In this document: in pieces, positions 1 to 6,635 of the stretch
Numbering within the stretch: the first letter of the stretch is position 1
Layout: each line of letters begins with the position of its first letter
Assembly (NCBI GenBank): GCA_003650785.1
Contig: QMRW01000033.1
Location: 1-11,901, forward strand
Origin: Thermoprotei archaeon
GTDB taxonomy: Archaea; Thermoproteota; Thermoprotei; Thermofilales; B20-G17
DNA: 11,901 nucleotides
Reading direction: 5' to 3'
Translations under genes and position numbers: made by a program
Notes under the pieces: model-generated
The model's input: the letters and a program-made list of their open reading frames with translations, nothing else
Told to the model about the DNA's origin: nothing
Databases searched by the model: none

Positions 1-790
1 GATATATGTTAAGACAAGAAGAGAGAGGAAGATAGTAGTAGTGGATGTAAGAGAGACTGATACTAGCAAGATAGCCGATATATTCCTGAGGATAGAACCA
101 AACAAGGACTACGAACTCGCCTCTGCTCTCAGGATGATAGTTAAGGGTTATGACATAGAGTACAGAGAGGTAGCAGGTATAGATGTAGATAAGATCTACG
201 AGCTCGCTGACCTTATGATGAGTGCTAAATTTGGAGCAGTATTCTATGGTCTAGGTGTAACTATGACCTCAGGTAAGAGTAGAAATATAGAAGAATTGGT
301 AAGATTGGTTCAGGATCTGAACGAATGGACTAAGTTCGTAATACTGCCAATGAGAGGTCATTATAACGTTACTGGGTCTAACCAGATCAAGATATGGACA
401 ACAGGATATCCATTTGCAGTGGACTTCAGAAGAGGATATCCTAGGTACTTCCCGGGAATGACATCTACTATAGATCTCCTAAACAATGAAGAGGTAGATG
501 CAGCACTAATAGTAGCATCAGATCCCATACCACACTTTCCCGCTAAGGCTGCAAGTCATCTAATAAAGATACCTAAGATTACGCTTGATCCCAAATGGAG
601 TGTAACAGCTATGGTCTCTAAGGTCATCATTCCAACATCAATAGTGGGAGTGGAATGTGGTGGAACAGCATATAGAATGGACAAGGTTCCATTGAGAACT
701 AAGAAGCTAATAGATCCCCCAGAGGGTATTCTCAGTGATGAGGAGGTTCTAAAAATGCTTCTTAAGGAGGTTAAGACACTTATCAGGTGA
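1..790 (+). CDS. fwdB: Formylmethanofuran dehydrogenase subunit B, 3' part (5' end outside window)
   Basis: This is the molybdopterin/tungstopterin catalytic subunit of formylmethanofuran dehydrogenase, which reversibly reduces CO2 to formate for transfer to methanofuran. The frame is open from base 2, giving IYVKTRRERKIVVVDVRETD before the first possible GTG start at 41, so the gene continues upstream and 41 is not the true start. Visible family features are the VVVDVRETDTSKIAD cofactor-domain segment, YFPGMTSTIDLL, ALIVASDPIPHFPAKAA and VGVECGGTAYRMDKVPLR near the C-terminus. The N-terminal iron-sulfur cysteines and the Cys/Sec metal ligand lie outside the window, so the Mo or W type and a possible selenocysteine cannot be judged. 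The stop TGA sits inside the Shine-Dalgarno site of fwdA, which implies translational coupling. Subunit identity is very secure. Confidence 0.95.
   Translation, partial: IYVKTRRERKIVVVDVRETDTSKIADIFLRIEPNKDYELASALRMIVKGYDIEYREVAGIDVDKIYELADLMMSAKFGAVFYGLGVTMTSGKSRNIEELVRLVQDLNEWTKFVILPMRGHYNVTGSNQIKIWTTGYPFAVDFRRGYPRYFPGMTSTIDLLNNEEVDAALIVASDPIPHFPAKAASHLIKIPKITLDPKWSVTAMVSKVIIPTSIVGVECGGTAYRMDKVPLRTKKLIDPPEGILSDEEVLKMLLKEVKTLIR
785..790 (+). promoter_or_regulatory. Ribosome binding site of fwdA, overlapping the fwdB stop
   Basis: AGGTGA matches the complement of the archaeal 16S rRNA 3' end and contains the fwdB stop TGA. Five bases separate it from ATG 796. This favours ATG 796 over the in-frame GTG at 787, which lies inside the site. 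Confidence 0.7.
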
Positions 791-795
791 GCACT

Positions 796-2490
796 ATGGA
801 TCTAATAATAAAAAATGGATTCGTCTATGACCCTATTAATGGAATCAACGGAGAAGTCATGGATATAGGAGTTAAGGGAGGTAAAATAGTTCCTCCTGAA
901 GAGGTGAAAAAGAAAGCTAAAGTTATCGATGCTAGGGGAAAAATAGTCGTTCCTGGAGGTATCGATATACACGCTCATGTAGCGGGACCTAAGGTTAATG
1001 CTGGTAGACTTATGATGCCTAGTGACCATTACGATAGTTTCATTAGACTTACAAGAGGTGTTCATAGATCTGGCACTGGAAAGTACACACCTTCAACCTT
1101 CCTGACAGGCTATAGATACGCTAGAATGGGATGGACTACAGTAGTAGAGCCAGCATCACCACCATTAAAGACTAGACATACTCATGAAGAATTAAACGAT
1201 ATACCAATAGTAGATAAGATGTGCTTCCTACTACTCGACTCAAATAGAATTCTTCTAGAGTACCTAGCTGAAGGTGATACTTATAAATTCAAGAATACTG
1301 TAAAGTGGCTCCTTCAGATCACTAAAAGCTACGCTATCAAACTAGTAGATCCCGGTGTAGCAGTTCCCTGGAGTCTGGGTGGGGGTTATGGGTTAGATAT
1401 AGACGAAAGCATCGAGCCCTATGGTATAACTCCTAGAGATATTGTAGTGAACCTATGTAAAGTCAATACCGAGCTTAAACTCCCTCATACTATTCACGTC
1501 CACTGTAATAAGTTAGGGATTCCAGGCAATTTAAGTACCACAATAAGGACTATGGAGTCCACATCCCACTTGGCATCTGGAGAGCTTAATATACACATTA
1601 CTCATATCCAATTCAATTCATATTCTGGAGAATCATGGGTAGATATAAGATCAGGAGCTGAGGAAATAGCTAATTATGTGAATAAGAATAGTCATGTGAG
1701 CTTAGATGTAGGGCAGATAGATTTTGGAACAGCTATAACTATGACCGCTGATGCACCCTTTGAGTTCGCTCTATTCCATCTCTCAAAATGGAAGTGGTAT
1801 GGACCCGAAGTTGAAAACGAATGTGCAGCGGGCATTGTACCCTTCAAGTACAGGAGGAGAAATATGGTTAATGTAGTGCAATGGTGTATAGGACTAGAGG
1901 TAATGTTACTAGTTAAGGACCCCTGGAGACTAGTACTAACTACAGATCATCCTAATGGTGCACCATTTACTCGATACCCCAAGTTTATAGCACTACTCAT
2001 GAGTAACAAGTATAGAGAGGAGCTTATGAAGAGAATGAGTAGAAGAGGATTAAAACGATGTGTACTTCCTACTATAGACAGAGAGTACGACCTGTATGAT
2101 ATAGTCAAGGTAACGAGAGCTACACCAGCAAAATTACTGGGAATAGACAAGTTCAAAGGACATCTAGGCATAGGTGCAGATGCAGATATAGCTATCTACG
2201 ACATTAACCCCGAAACTATAGACTTCTCTAGAGAATATGAGAAAGTAAAGGAGAGACTCAAGAGGGCTCTATATACAATCAAAGATGGTGAAATCGTAGT
2301 AAAAAATGGAGAAATAGTAAAAGACTTCTTTGGAAGAACTATAGCTGTAAAATTTAAAGAAGATATAGATACAGAAGTCATAAAGGATGTGAAAGAGAAA
2401 TTCAAGAGGTATTATACCATAAGCTTCTCCAACTACATTATACAGGAGGACGAGATTAGGAAGATAGCATACATCTGGGTTGAGGGGTGA
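796..2490 (+). CDS. fwdA: Formylmethanofuran dehydrogenase subunit A (binuclear metallohydrolase)
   Basis: FwdA is the amidohydrolase-type subunit that joins formate, delivered from the FwdBD site, to methanofuran, or hydrolyses formyl-methanofuran in reverse. From ATG 796 the protein has 564 residues, the usual length for the family. Visible motifs are the metal-binding HAH (H59, H61) in IDIHAHVAGP, YAIKLVDPGV with K182 as the probable carbamylated lysine, HVHCNKLGIPGN (234-245), IHITHIQFNSY (266-276), DVGQIDFGTAITMTADAPFE, and TTDHPNGAPFTRYP with catalytic D384. All expected metal ligands seem intact. GTG 787 would add three residues but falls inside the ribosome binding site. The gene sits between fwdB and fwdC with overlapping stop and start signals, so it is one operon. 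Identification is very secure. Confidence 0.97.
   Translation: MDLIIKNGFVYDPINGINGEVMDIGVKGGKIVPPEEVKKKAKVIDARGKIVVPGGIDIHAHVAGPKVNAGRLMMPSDHYDSFIRLTRGVHRSGTGKYTPSTFLTGYRYARMGWTTVVEPASPPLKTRHTHEELNDIPIVDKMCFLLLDSNRILLEYLAEGDTYKFKNTVKWLLQITKSYAIKLVDPGVAVPWSLGGGYGLDIDESIEPYGITPRDIVVNLCKVNTELKLPHTIHVHCNKLGIPGNLSTTIRTMESTSHLASGELNIHITHIQFNSYSGESWVDIRSGAEEIANYVNKNSHVSLDVGQIDFGTAITMTADAPFEFALFHLSKWKWYGPEVENECAAGIVPFKYRRRNMVNVVQWCIGLEVMLLVKDPWRLVLTTDHPNGAPFTRYPKFIALLMSNKYREELMKRMSRRGLKRCVLPTIDREYDLYDIVKVTRATPAKLLGIDKFKGHLGIGADADIAIYDINPETIDFSREYEKVKERLKRALYTIKDGEIVVKNGEIVKDFFGRTIAVKFKEDIDTEVIKDVKEKFKRYYTISFSNYIIQEDEIRKIAYIWVEG
2482..2490 (+). promoter_or_regulatory. Ribosome binding site of fwdC, overlapping the fwdA stop
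   Basis: GAGGGGTGA contains the fwdA stop TGA and ends five bases before GTG 2496. This is the same geometry as at the fwdB/fwdA junction and supports GTG 2496 rather than GTG 2487. The ATG at 2494 is out of frame and meets a stop after five codons. Confidence 0.6.
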
Positions 2491-2495
2491 GGGAT

Positions 2496-3350
2496 GTGGG
2501 CAAACGCATAGTAATTGTACCAAGAAGAGAATTTAAGGTACCAGTCGAAGCTGAGAAATTAAGACCAGATCTCCTAGGAAGCATGACAATGCACGAGATC
2601 GAGAAGATTTGTGTATATGAGGGAAATAGGAAGTGTAGGCTCGGAGATCTTTTCATAGTAAGAGAGGAAAGTACAGAATCAGAGGAACTGACTGTTGTAT
2701 TGAAGGGAGATTTCAGTAAGGTCTGGAGAATAGGAGAGAGCATGGCCTCTGGAACCCTTATAATAGAAGGAAATTGTGGAAACTTTCTAGGTTACAAGAT
2801 GAAGGGTGGAAAGATCTTAGTAAAGGGTAATGCAAGAGCGTGGACGGGAGCTGAAATGTCAGGAGGAACAATAGAAGTATATGGCAGTGTTGGAGATCAC
2901 TTGGGCTCTGTACTTAGAGGTCTTAAGAGAAATACCGGTATGAAAGGAGGAACTATAATAGTACACGGAAATGCTGGAGCAGAAGTAGGAGTTCAACTTC
3001 AAAAAGGATTAATAGTAATTCATGGAGATACGGACATACTACCAGGACTTAGAATGAATGGAGGAACCATATTGATAAAGGGCAACTGTAGAGGAAAGGC
3101 TGGAGCAAGAATGACAGGCGGCAAGATAGTTATATGCGGCAATGCTGGTGGAATACTGCCCACTTTCTATCTAGATTCTATAGTGAAATCGGTAAAGGTA
3201 AAGAAAGAGAAAATAGAAGGGCCATTCTACCTACTAGTAGGAGATGTTGTAGAGAGTCCTGAATGTAGAGGACGACTATACGTATCAGTGAATCGTAATC
3301 CTGAGCTAAAATCATATGAAGAGCTATTAAAGATACCACCAGAACTATAG
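2496..3350 (+). CDS. fwdC: Formylmethanofuran dehydrogenase subunit C
   Basis: FwdC is the beta-helical structural subunit of formylmethanofuran dehydrogenase, related to the C-terminal domain of glutamate synthase large subunits. From GTG 2496 it has 284 residues. Roughly residues 80-215 carry six or seven repeats of the pattern GG-x-I-x-V-x-GN-x-G-x3-G-x2-M, for example MKGGKILVKGNARAWTGAEM and MTGGKIVICGNAGG, which form the right-handed helix seen in this family. The N-terminal part (PRREFKVPVEAEKLRPDLL) packs before the helix, and the C-terminal tail is short. No FwdD-like molybdopterin-binding domain is fused to it, and no fwdD is in the window; fwdD may lie upstream of fwdB, as in many archaea. 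The alternative start GTG 2487 would overlap the fwdA stop. mch follows after 26 bases and is probably cotranscribed. Confidence 0.94.
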   Translation: MGKRIVIVPRREFKVPVEAEKLRPDLLGSMTMHEIEKICVYEGNRKCRLGDLFIVREESTESEELTVVLKGDFSKVWRIGESMASGTLIIEGNCGNFLGYKMKGGKILVKGNARAWTGAEMSGGTIEVYGSVGDHLGSVLRGLKRNTGMKGGTIIVHGNAGAEVGVQLQKGLIVIHGDTDILPGLRMNGGTILIKGNCRGKAGARMTGGKIVICGNAGGILPTFYLDSIVKSVKVKKEKIEGPFYLLVGDVVESPECRGRLYVSVNRNPELKSYEELLKIPPEL

Positions 3351-3376
3351 TACTAGAGAGTAGTAATGAGGGAAAT

Positions 3377-4339
3377 ATGATGTCTAGATTGAGTATAAAT
3401 AGAGAGGCGGTAAGGATAGTTGAAGAAATTATCGATAAAGCTGATGTACTTAATGTAAAATGCATAAGGACAGACGTAGGTCCAACCCTGATAGACTGTG
3501 GAGTAGAAGTACGAGGGGGCTATGAGGCAGGTATCTATGTATCCAGGGTCTGTCTAGGTGGACTTGGATTTGTAACCCTATCCTTCAAGGAATACGAAGA
3601 CATTAGACTTCCCGTGGTAGAAGAGTTCATAGACCACCCTATTATAGCATGTATGGCCTCTCAGTATGCAGGCTGGCGTATTAGGTATAATGAATATATA
3701 GCTCTAGGTTCAGGACCAGCAAGAGCACTAGCACTTAAACCGAAGAAACTATTTAAGAAGATAGATTATATTGATCAATCGGATGAAGCAGTTCTAGTTT
3801 TAGAGACTTCGAAATACCCACCAAAGGAAGTGATGTTGGAGATATCTAAAAGTTGTAATATAGATCCTAAAAATCTATACATACTCATAGTTCCATCAAA
3901 TAGTCTCGCCGGCTCGGTACAGATAAGTAGTAGAATAGTGGAGACTGGAATACATAGGTTAGATACCCTAGGATTCGATATAAATAAAATAACTCATGGT
4001 GCCGGAGTATGTCCAATAGCTCCACTACATCCTGATCCAACGATAATGATGGGACGTACTAACGATGCCTTAATATATGTAGGAGAAGTACACCTATCAA
4101 CAACAGGTATTAGTGATAGTGAAATAGGTAATATTATCACAAAGGCACCCTCATCAACTTCATCCAGCTATGGTATTCCCTTCTATGAGATATTCAAGGC
4201 AGCTAACTTTGACTTCTATAAAGTAGATCCAAATATATTCGCTCCAGCTATCCTATCGATAACAAACATAGATACAGGGAAAAATTTCAAAGCTGGTCGC
4301 ATAAATATAGACGTCCTCAGAACTTCATGGGGATTATAA
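3377..4339 (+). CDS. mch: Methenyltetrahydromethanopterin cyclohydrolase
   Basis: Mch catalyses the reversible hydrolysis of methenyl-H4MPT to formyl-H4MPT in the cytoplasm, one step after transfer of the formyl group from methanofuran. The protein has 320 residues, the normal family length. Conserved segments are SQYAGW (95-100), GSGPARAL (111-118), HGAGVCPIAPLHPDPTIMMG (207-226) followed by RTNDALIYVGEV, then SSTSSSYGIPFYEIFK and DFYKVDPNIFAPA near the C-terminus. GAGGG at 3368-3372 serves as ribosome binding site; it fits ATG 3380 (seven-base spacing) slightly better than ATG 3377 (four), a difference of one residue. Placement directly behind fwdC shows that the Fwd product is meant for an H4MPT-type carrier. 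The formyltransferase gene ftr that would link the two enzymes is not in this window. Very secure. Confidence 0.97.
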   Translation: MMSRLSINREAVRIVEEIIDKADVLNVKCIRTDVGPTLIDCGVEVRGGYEAGIYVSRVCLGGLGFVTLSFKEYEDIRLPVVEEFIDHPIIACMASQYAGWRIRYNEYIALGSGPARALALKPKKLFKKIDYIDQSDEAVLVLETSKYPPKEVMLEISKSCNIDPKNLYILIVPSNSLAGSVQISSRIVETGIHRLDTLGFDINKITHGAGVCPIAPLHPDPTIMMGRTNDALIYVGEVHLSTTGISDSEIGNIITKAPSSTSSSYGIPFYEIFKAANFDFYKVDPNIFAPAILSITNIDTGKNFKAGRINIDVLRTSWGL

Positions 4340-4417
4340 TAGAGCGATTATAGAGTAAAGAAAGATATAATCTTGAGAACATAGTGCTTACAGAGGTAGA
4401 GTATAAAAGGACCCGTA

Positions 4418-4425
4418 TTTTTAAG
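4418..4425 (+). promoter_or_regulatory. TATA box of the mptN-like gene
   Basis: TTTTTAAG is centred about 25 bp before ATG 4446, as expected for a leaderless archaeal transcript, and no Shine-Dalgarno site precedes that ATG. A second candidate, TATAAAA at 4402-4408, would give a leader of about 16 bases. Either way the ligase has its own promoter in the 106-bp gap after mch. Confidence 0.5.
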
Positions 4426-4445
4426 TACTAGACGTAAAATTAGTT

Positions 4446-5333
4446 ATGGGTACAATGAAAATAGGCATATTAACTCGTAATCCGAGAGCCTGGTGTTCTC
4501 AACAACTTATCCGTGCTATAAGGACTAGGAACTGTGATCCAATATGCATAAACTTTCCAAGATTAGCTGCTCGTGTGGGCTACGCGCCTAGAGTTGGAGT
4601 AAGAGGGTTTAATATCACAGAAAATATTGAGGCAATAATAGTCAGACCTATAGGTAGATGTTCTCTTGATCAAGCAATTTTTAGAATGGACTTATTACAC
4701 AAACTATGTAGATTAGGAAAGGTTGTGATAAATAATCCATCTGCAATAGAAAAATGCATCGATAAGTACTATGCTCTTTCACTATTAGAGGAAAGAGGTA
4801 TTCCTATTCCAAGGACAGTAGTAACTGAAAGTGTTAGAGAGGCTATTAATGCCTTCTATGAATTGGGTAAGGATGTAGTAGTAAAACCGCTTTTCGGGTC
4901 TAGAGGAAGGGGTATAACTAGAATAACTGATCCCGAGGTAGCTAGGAGAGTTTTCAATACACTGCGATTTTTACACCATGTTATTTACATTCAGGAATTC
5001 ATACCTCACGGTAATAGGGATATACGGGTATTCATAGTGGGTGATGAAGTAGTAGCTGCAATGTATAGGGAATCCGAAGATTGGAAGACGAATATAGCCT
5101 TAGGAGCAAAGCCCAAACCTCTAACACCCAGTGAAGAGCTTCAAGAATTGGCCCTAAGGACTGCGAAAACACTTGGATGTGAAGTAGCTGGTGTAGACAT
5201 ACTGGAGAGTAGAGATGGTTATGTAGTAACCGAAGTAAATAGCCAGCCTGGTTGGAGAGGATTACAGACAGTCACGAGAGTGAATATAGCTGATAGAATA
5301 GTTGACTATGTAATCCTTCGAATTAAATCCTAG
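4446..5333 (+). CDS. mptN: ATP-grasp alpha-L-glutamate ligase, MptN/CofF type (probable tetrahydromethanopterin:glutamate ligase)
   Basis: This is a 295-residue RimK-like ATP-grasp ligase. The family activates a carboxylate with ATP and joins it to an amino acid; MptN adds glutamate to tetrahydromethanopterin to make tetrahydrosarcinapterin, and CofF caps the F420 side chain. Visible features are the N-terminal KIGILTRNP strand, NNPSAIEKCIDKYYAL before the ATP domain, the glycine-rich KPLFGSRGRGI loop (147-157), DIRVFIVGDEVVAAMYR, NIALGAKPKPL, AGVDIL and the metal-binding EVN (E263, N265) followed by PGWRGLQ (268-274). PGWRGLQ points to MptN/CofF and away from LysX (lysine pathway), which usually has a different sequence there. 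Position next to mch favours MptN. The start rests on TATA spacing; ATG 4455 is the alternative. The family is certain, the exact substrate is inferred. Confidence 0.78.
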   Translation: MGTMKIGILTRNPRAWCSQQLIRAIRTRNCDPICINFPRLAARVGYAPRVGVRGFNITENIEAIIVRPIGRCSLDQAIFRMDLLHKLCRLGKVVINNPSAIEKCIDKYYALSLLEERGIPIPRTVVTESVREAINAFYELGKDVVVKPLFGSRGRGITRITDPEVARRVFNTLRFLHHVIYIQEFIPHGNRDIRVFIVGDEVVAAMYRESEDWKTNIALGAKPKPLTPSEELQELALRTAKTLGCEVAGVDILESRDGYVVTEVNSQPGWRGLQTVTRVNIADRIVDYVILRIKS

Positions 5334-5342
5334 AGTGGAACA

Positions 5343-6062
5343 TTATCCTATATCTATGCTCTTAACTACTACAATCCTCTTGAGAGTTTGCGGTATAATA
5401 TTCTTCCATTCACTACCTAAGGATATAAGTGCAAAGACACCAATGGTCTCAGCTCCAGCATCTTGAACTAGTTTCATGAGGGCATTTAATGTACGACCAG
5501 TCCTTAAGAGATCATCTACTATAAGCACCTTTTCCCCCTCTTCTACCGCTGTCTCAGGCAGGTATAAGGATATAAACATAGGTGGACTTGGGGAGAAGTA
5601 TTGTGCCTCTAAATACTTCATATCTCCTACCTCACGAGCCTTAAGAGCAACTGCTAATTTTGTATCAAAAGTTTGAGATATCATTACGGCTAAGGGTATT
5701 CCATTAACAGCTGCAGTGAGTACTCTATCAACTTCGATATCATTAAAACATAAGAAGGCATAGTATGCAGCTAACCGTAGTATATACGGATCATATGCTA
5801 TGGAGTATATATCTATCACACCCCTCCTACTCATTCTCAACTTTTTCTCTATAATTTCCACCAAGATGTTACTAGCGATCTTTGTAATCTTGATCGCTCT
5901 ACTCGTGAGTGGTAATATATCCCCTTTCACATACCTACATAATAAGCTCTTAGGTAATCCAACAAGTCGAGATAATTCTTCATAGGTATAGAAGTTCTTT
6001 ATAACTCTCAGTGAGTCTACGCTCATCAATCTGAGCTTTAGCTCCTGGACTTTCCGAACCAT
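5343..6062 (-). CDS. gfcR: GfcR-like transcription regulator (HTH plus phosphoribosyltransferase domain)
   Basis: This 239-residue protein joins an N-terminal helix-turn-helix (about 25-51, YTYEELSRLVGLPKSLLCRY) to a type I phosphoribosyltransferase fold. The PRPP loop VLIVDDLLRTGRT (179-191) is intact with both acidic residues. Proteins with this layout are known in archaea as GfcR, a regulator of glycolytic genes in haloarchaea, and are often misannotated as orotate phosphoribosyltransferase. The PRT domain probably senses a phosphoribosyl or nucleotide metabolite; whether it is catalytic is unknown. It converges on the mptN-like gene with a nine-base gap. Its promoter looks leaderless (TATA at 6086-6093, no Shine-Dalgarno site). 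Which genes it controls cannot be read from the sequence; the C1 operon, the divergent ATPase unit and its own promoter are the local candidates. Domain assignment is secure, the regulatory role is inferred. Confidence 0.85.
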   Translation of the reverse strand: MVRKVQELKLRLMSVDSLRVIKNFYTYEELSRLVGLPKSLLCRYVKGDILPLTSRAIKITKIASNILVEIIEKKLRMSRRGVIDIYSIAYDPYILRLAAYYAFLCFNDIEVDRVLTAAVNGIPLAVMISQTFDTKLAVALKAREVGDMKYLEAQYFSPSPPMFISLYLPETAVEEGEKVLIVDDLLRTGRTLNALMKLVQDAGAETIGVFALISLGSEWKNIIPQTLKRIVVVKSIDIG

Positions 6063-6085
6063 GTTGTTAATTGTTTTATTTGATT

Positions 6086-6105
6086 ATTTAAATTATCGTT
6101 TAAAT
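6086..6105 (-). promoter_or_regulatory. Promoter of the gfcR-like gene with a direct heptamer repeat
   Basis: ATTTAAAT (6086-6093) is centred 27-28 bp before the ATG at 6062, which fits a leaderless transcript. TTTAAAT occurs at 6087-6093 and again at 6099-6105, with 12 bp between the starts. The second copy may be an upstream promoter element or part of an operator. Confidence 0.5.
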
Positions 6106-6113
6106 ATGGAGTT

Positions 6114-6127
6114 GATATCGGCATATC
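6114..6127. repeat. Inverted repeat in the divergent promoter region
   Basis: GATAT-CGGC-ATATC, with five-base arms, lies between the gfcR promoter and a forward TATA box at 6138. It could be an operator half-site pair, but its short arms in A+T-rich DNA make chance likely. Confidence 0.3.
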
Positions 6128-6137
6128 TGTAGTTAAC

Positions 6138-6145
6138 TTTTAAAT
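6138..6145 (+). promoter_or_regulatory. Candidate TATA box for a short transcript
   Basis: TTTTAAAT is preceded by AAC and lies about 25 bp before GTG 6166, which opens a 22-codon frame. It is also 165 bp before the ATG at 6306, for which a closer TATA box exists. It could instead drive a noncoding RNA or a second, longer transcript of the ATPase unit. Confidence 0.35.
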
Positions 6146-6165
6146 ACATCCAACAAGCGCAGATT

Positions 6166-6234
6166 GTGGGAATAGTAAATATACGGAATCTTATCATTCT
6201 AATGATGCAGATGCGAAATGTGATAAAGTCCTAA
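6166..6234 (+). CDS. Possible 22-residue small ORF
   Basis: GTG 6166 begins a frame encoding VGIVNIRNLIILMMQMRNVIKS and ending at TAA 6232-6234. The main support is that the GTG sits where a leaderless transcript from the TATA box at 6138-6145 would start. The peptide has a short hydrophobic centre (LIILMM) flanked by basic residues. No relative is recognised, and an ORF of this length is expected by chance, so it is a weak candidate; the region could equally be leader or spacer. Confidence 0.15.
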   Translation: MGIVNIRNLIILMMQMRNVIKS

Positions 6235-6263
6235 GAAATAAAGCATAGGTTCTGTTTTAATGG

Positions 6264-6276
6264 GTCATGGAATGAC
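6264..6276. repeat. 13-bp palindrome abutting a TATA box
   Basis: GTCAT-GGA-ATGAC lies immediately upstream of the TATA box at 6277-6285, in the place where the TFB recognition element is read. A dimeric regulator bound here could block transcription factor B. This is a possible operator for the two-gene unit; no protein can be assigned to it. Confidence 0.4.
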
Positions 6277-6285
6277 TTATTAAAG
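6277..6285 (+). promoter_or_regulatory. TATA box of the tail-anchored protein/ATPase unit
   Basis: TTATTAAAG is centred 25 bp before ATG 6306. No Shine-Dalgarno site precedes the ATG, so the transcript is probably leaderless. Confidence 0.5.
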
Positions 6286-6305
6286 AGGTTTTATTAGATA
6301 AACGT

Positions 6306-6623
6306 ATGGATAACTTCATAAGATTCTTAGAGCATAGAGCGAGACACTCAGGCGTCAGAAGGAGTAGGAGGAGGCTTATATGGATCGAAAAGGAGGAGCC
6401 TAAGAGGATGCTGACAGAATTCATAGATATGTACTATTTAGGGTATACTCCTGGAGAGTATGTAGTTATAAGTAGATCTATGGCTAGAGAGATAGAGGAA
6501 AGACTTAAGACTTTAGAGGAGGAGAATAAGAAACTAAAGGAAAGATTAGATCTAGCAAAGGCTGTAATACTAATGTTAGCAGTAGTAATCACTATACTAA
6601 TATCCCTACTAAGTTCAGCCTGA
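6306..6623 (+). CDS. Small tail-anchored leucine-zipper membrane protein, function unknown
   Basis: I do not recognise this 105-residue protein. It has three visible parts. The N-terminus is strongly basic (about 10-25, with RRSRRRL). A middle segment, MYYLGYTPGEYVVISRSM, precedes a helical coiled coil at about 60-83 with I63, L67, L70, N74, L77 and L81 at alternating four/three spacing; asparagine at a core position is typical of parallel dimeric zippers. A single hydrophobic segment (about 84-102) ends in SSA, so the chain is probably membrane-anchored by its C-terminus with the bulk in the cytoplasm. There is no signal peptide. The ATPase gene follows 12 bases after its stop, and the stop overlaps that gene's ribosome binding site, so the two are very probably one operon. 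A role as a dimeric membrane dock or adaptor for the ATPase is inferred from context only. Confidence 0.82.
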   Translation: MDNFIRFLEHRARHSGVRRSRRRLIWIEKEEPKRMLTEFIDMYYLGYTPGEYVVISRSMAREIEERLKTLEEENKKLKERLDLAKAVILMLAVVITILISLLSSA

Positions 6624-6627
6624 GGTG
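6621..6627 (+). promoter_or_regulatory. Ribosome binding site deciding the TTG start of the ATPase
   Basis: TGAGGTG is a full match to the complement of the archaeal 16S rRNA 3' end and contains the stop codon of the upstream gene. Eight bases separate it from TTG 6636. The first in-frame ATG lies beyond the Walker A motif, so TTG is the only sensible start. Confidence 0.7.
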
Positions 6628-6635
6628 TAAGGTAC

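Noticed and set aside
41..43. GTG 41 as the start of fwdB
   Set aside because: The frame is open to the window edge with family-like sequence, and the FwdB N-terminal domains are missing, so the gene is simply cut by the window.
802..3465. Several - strand frames of 69-95 codons opposite fwdA, fwdC and mch
   Set aside because: They are antisense shadows of strongly conserved genes and are rich in Ser and Leu from complementary codons. No independent signals were seen.
4446..5333. LysX (lysine/arginine biosynthesis) as the identity of the ATP-grasp protein
   Set aside because: The C-terminal EVNSQPGWRGLQ fits MptN/CofF, and there is no LysW or other lysine gene nearby.
6195..6240. A C/D box guide RNA in the gfcR/ATPase spacer (AATGATGC as a C box)
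   Set aside because: The C box has a mismatch, and no CTGA D box occurs at a suitable distance. Scanning the other spacers by eye gave no convincing C/D pair either.
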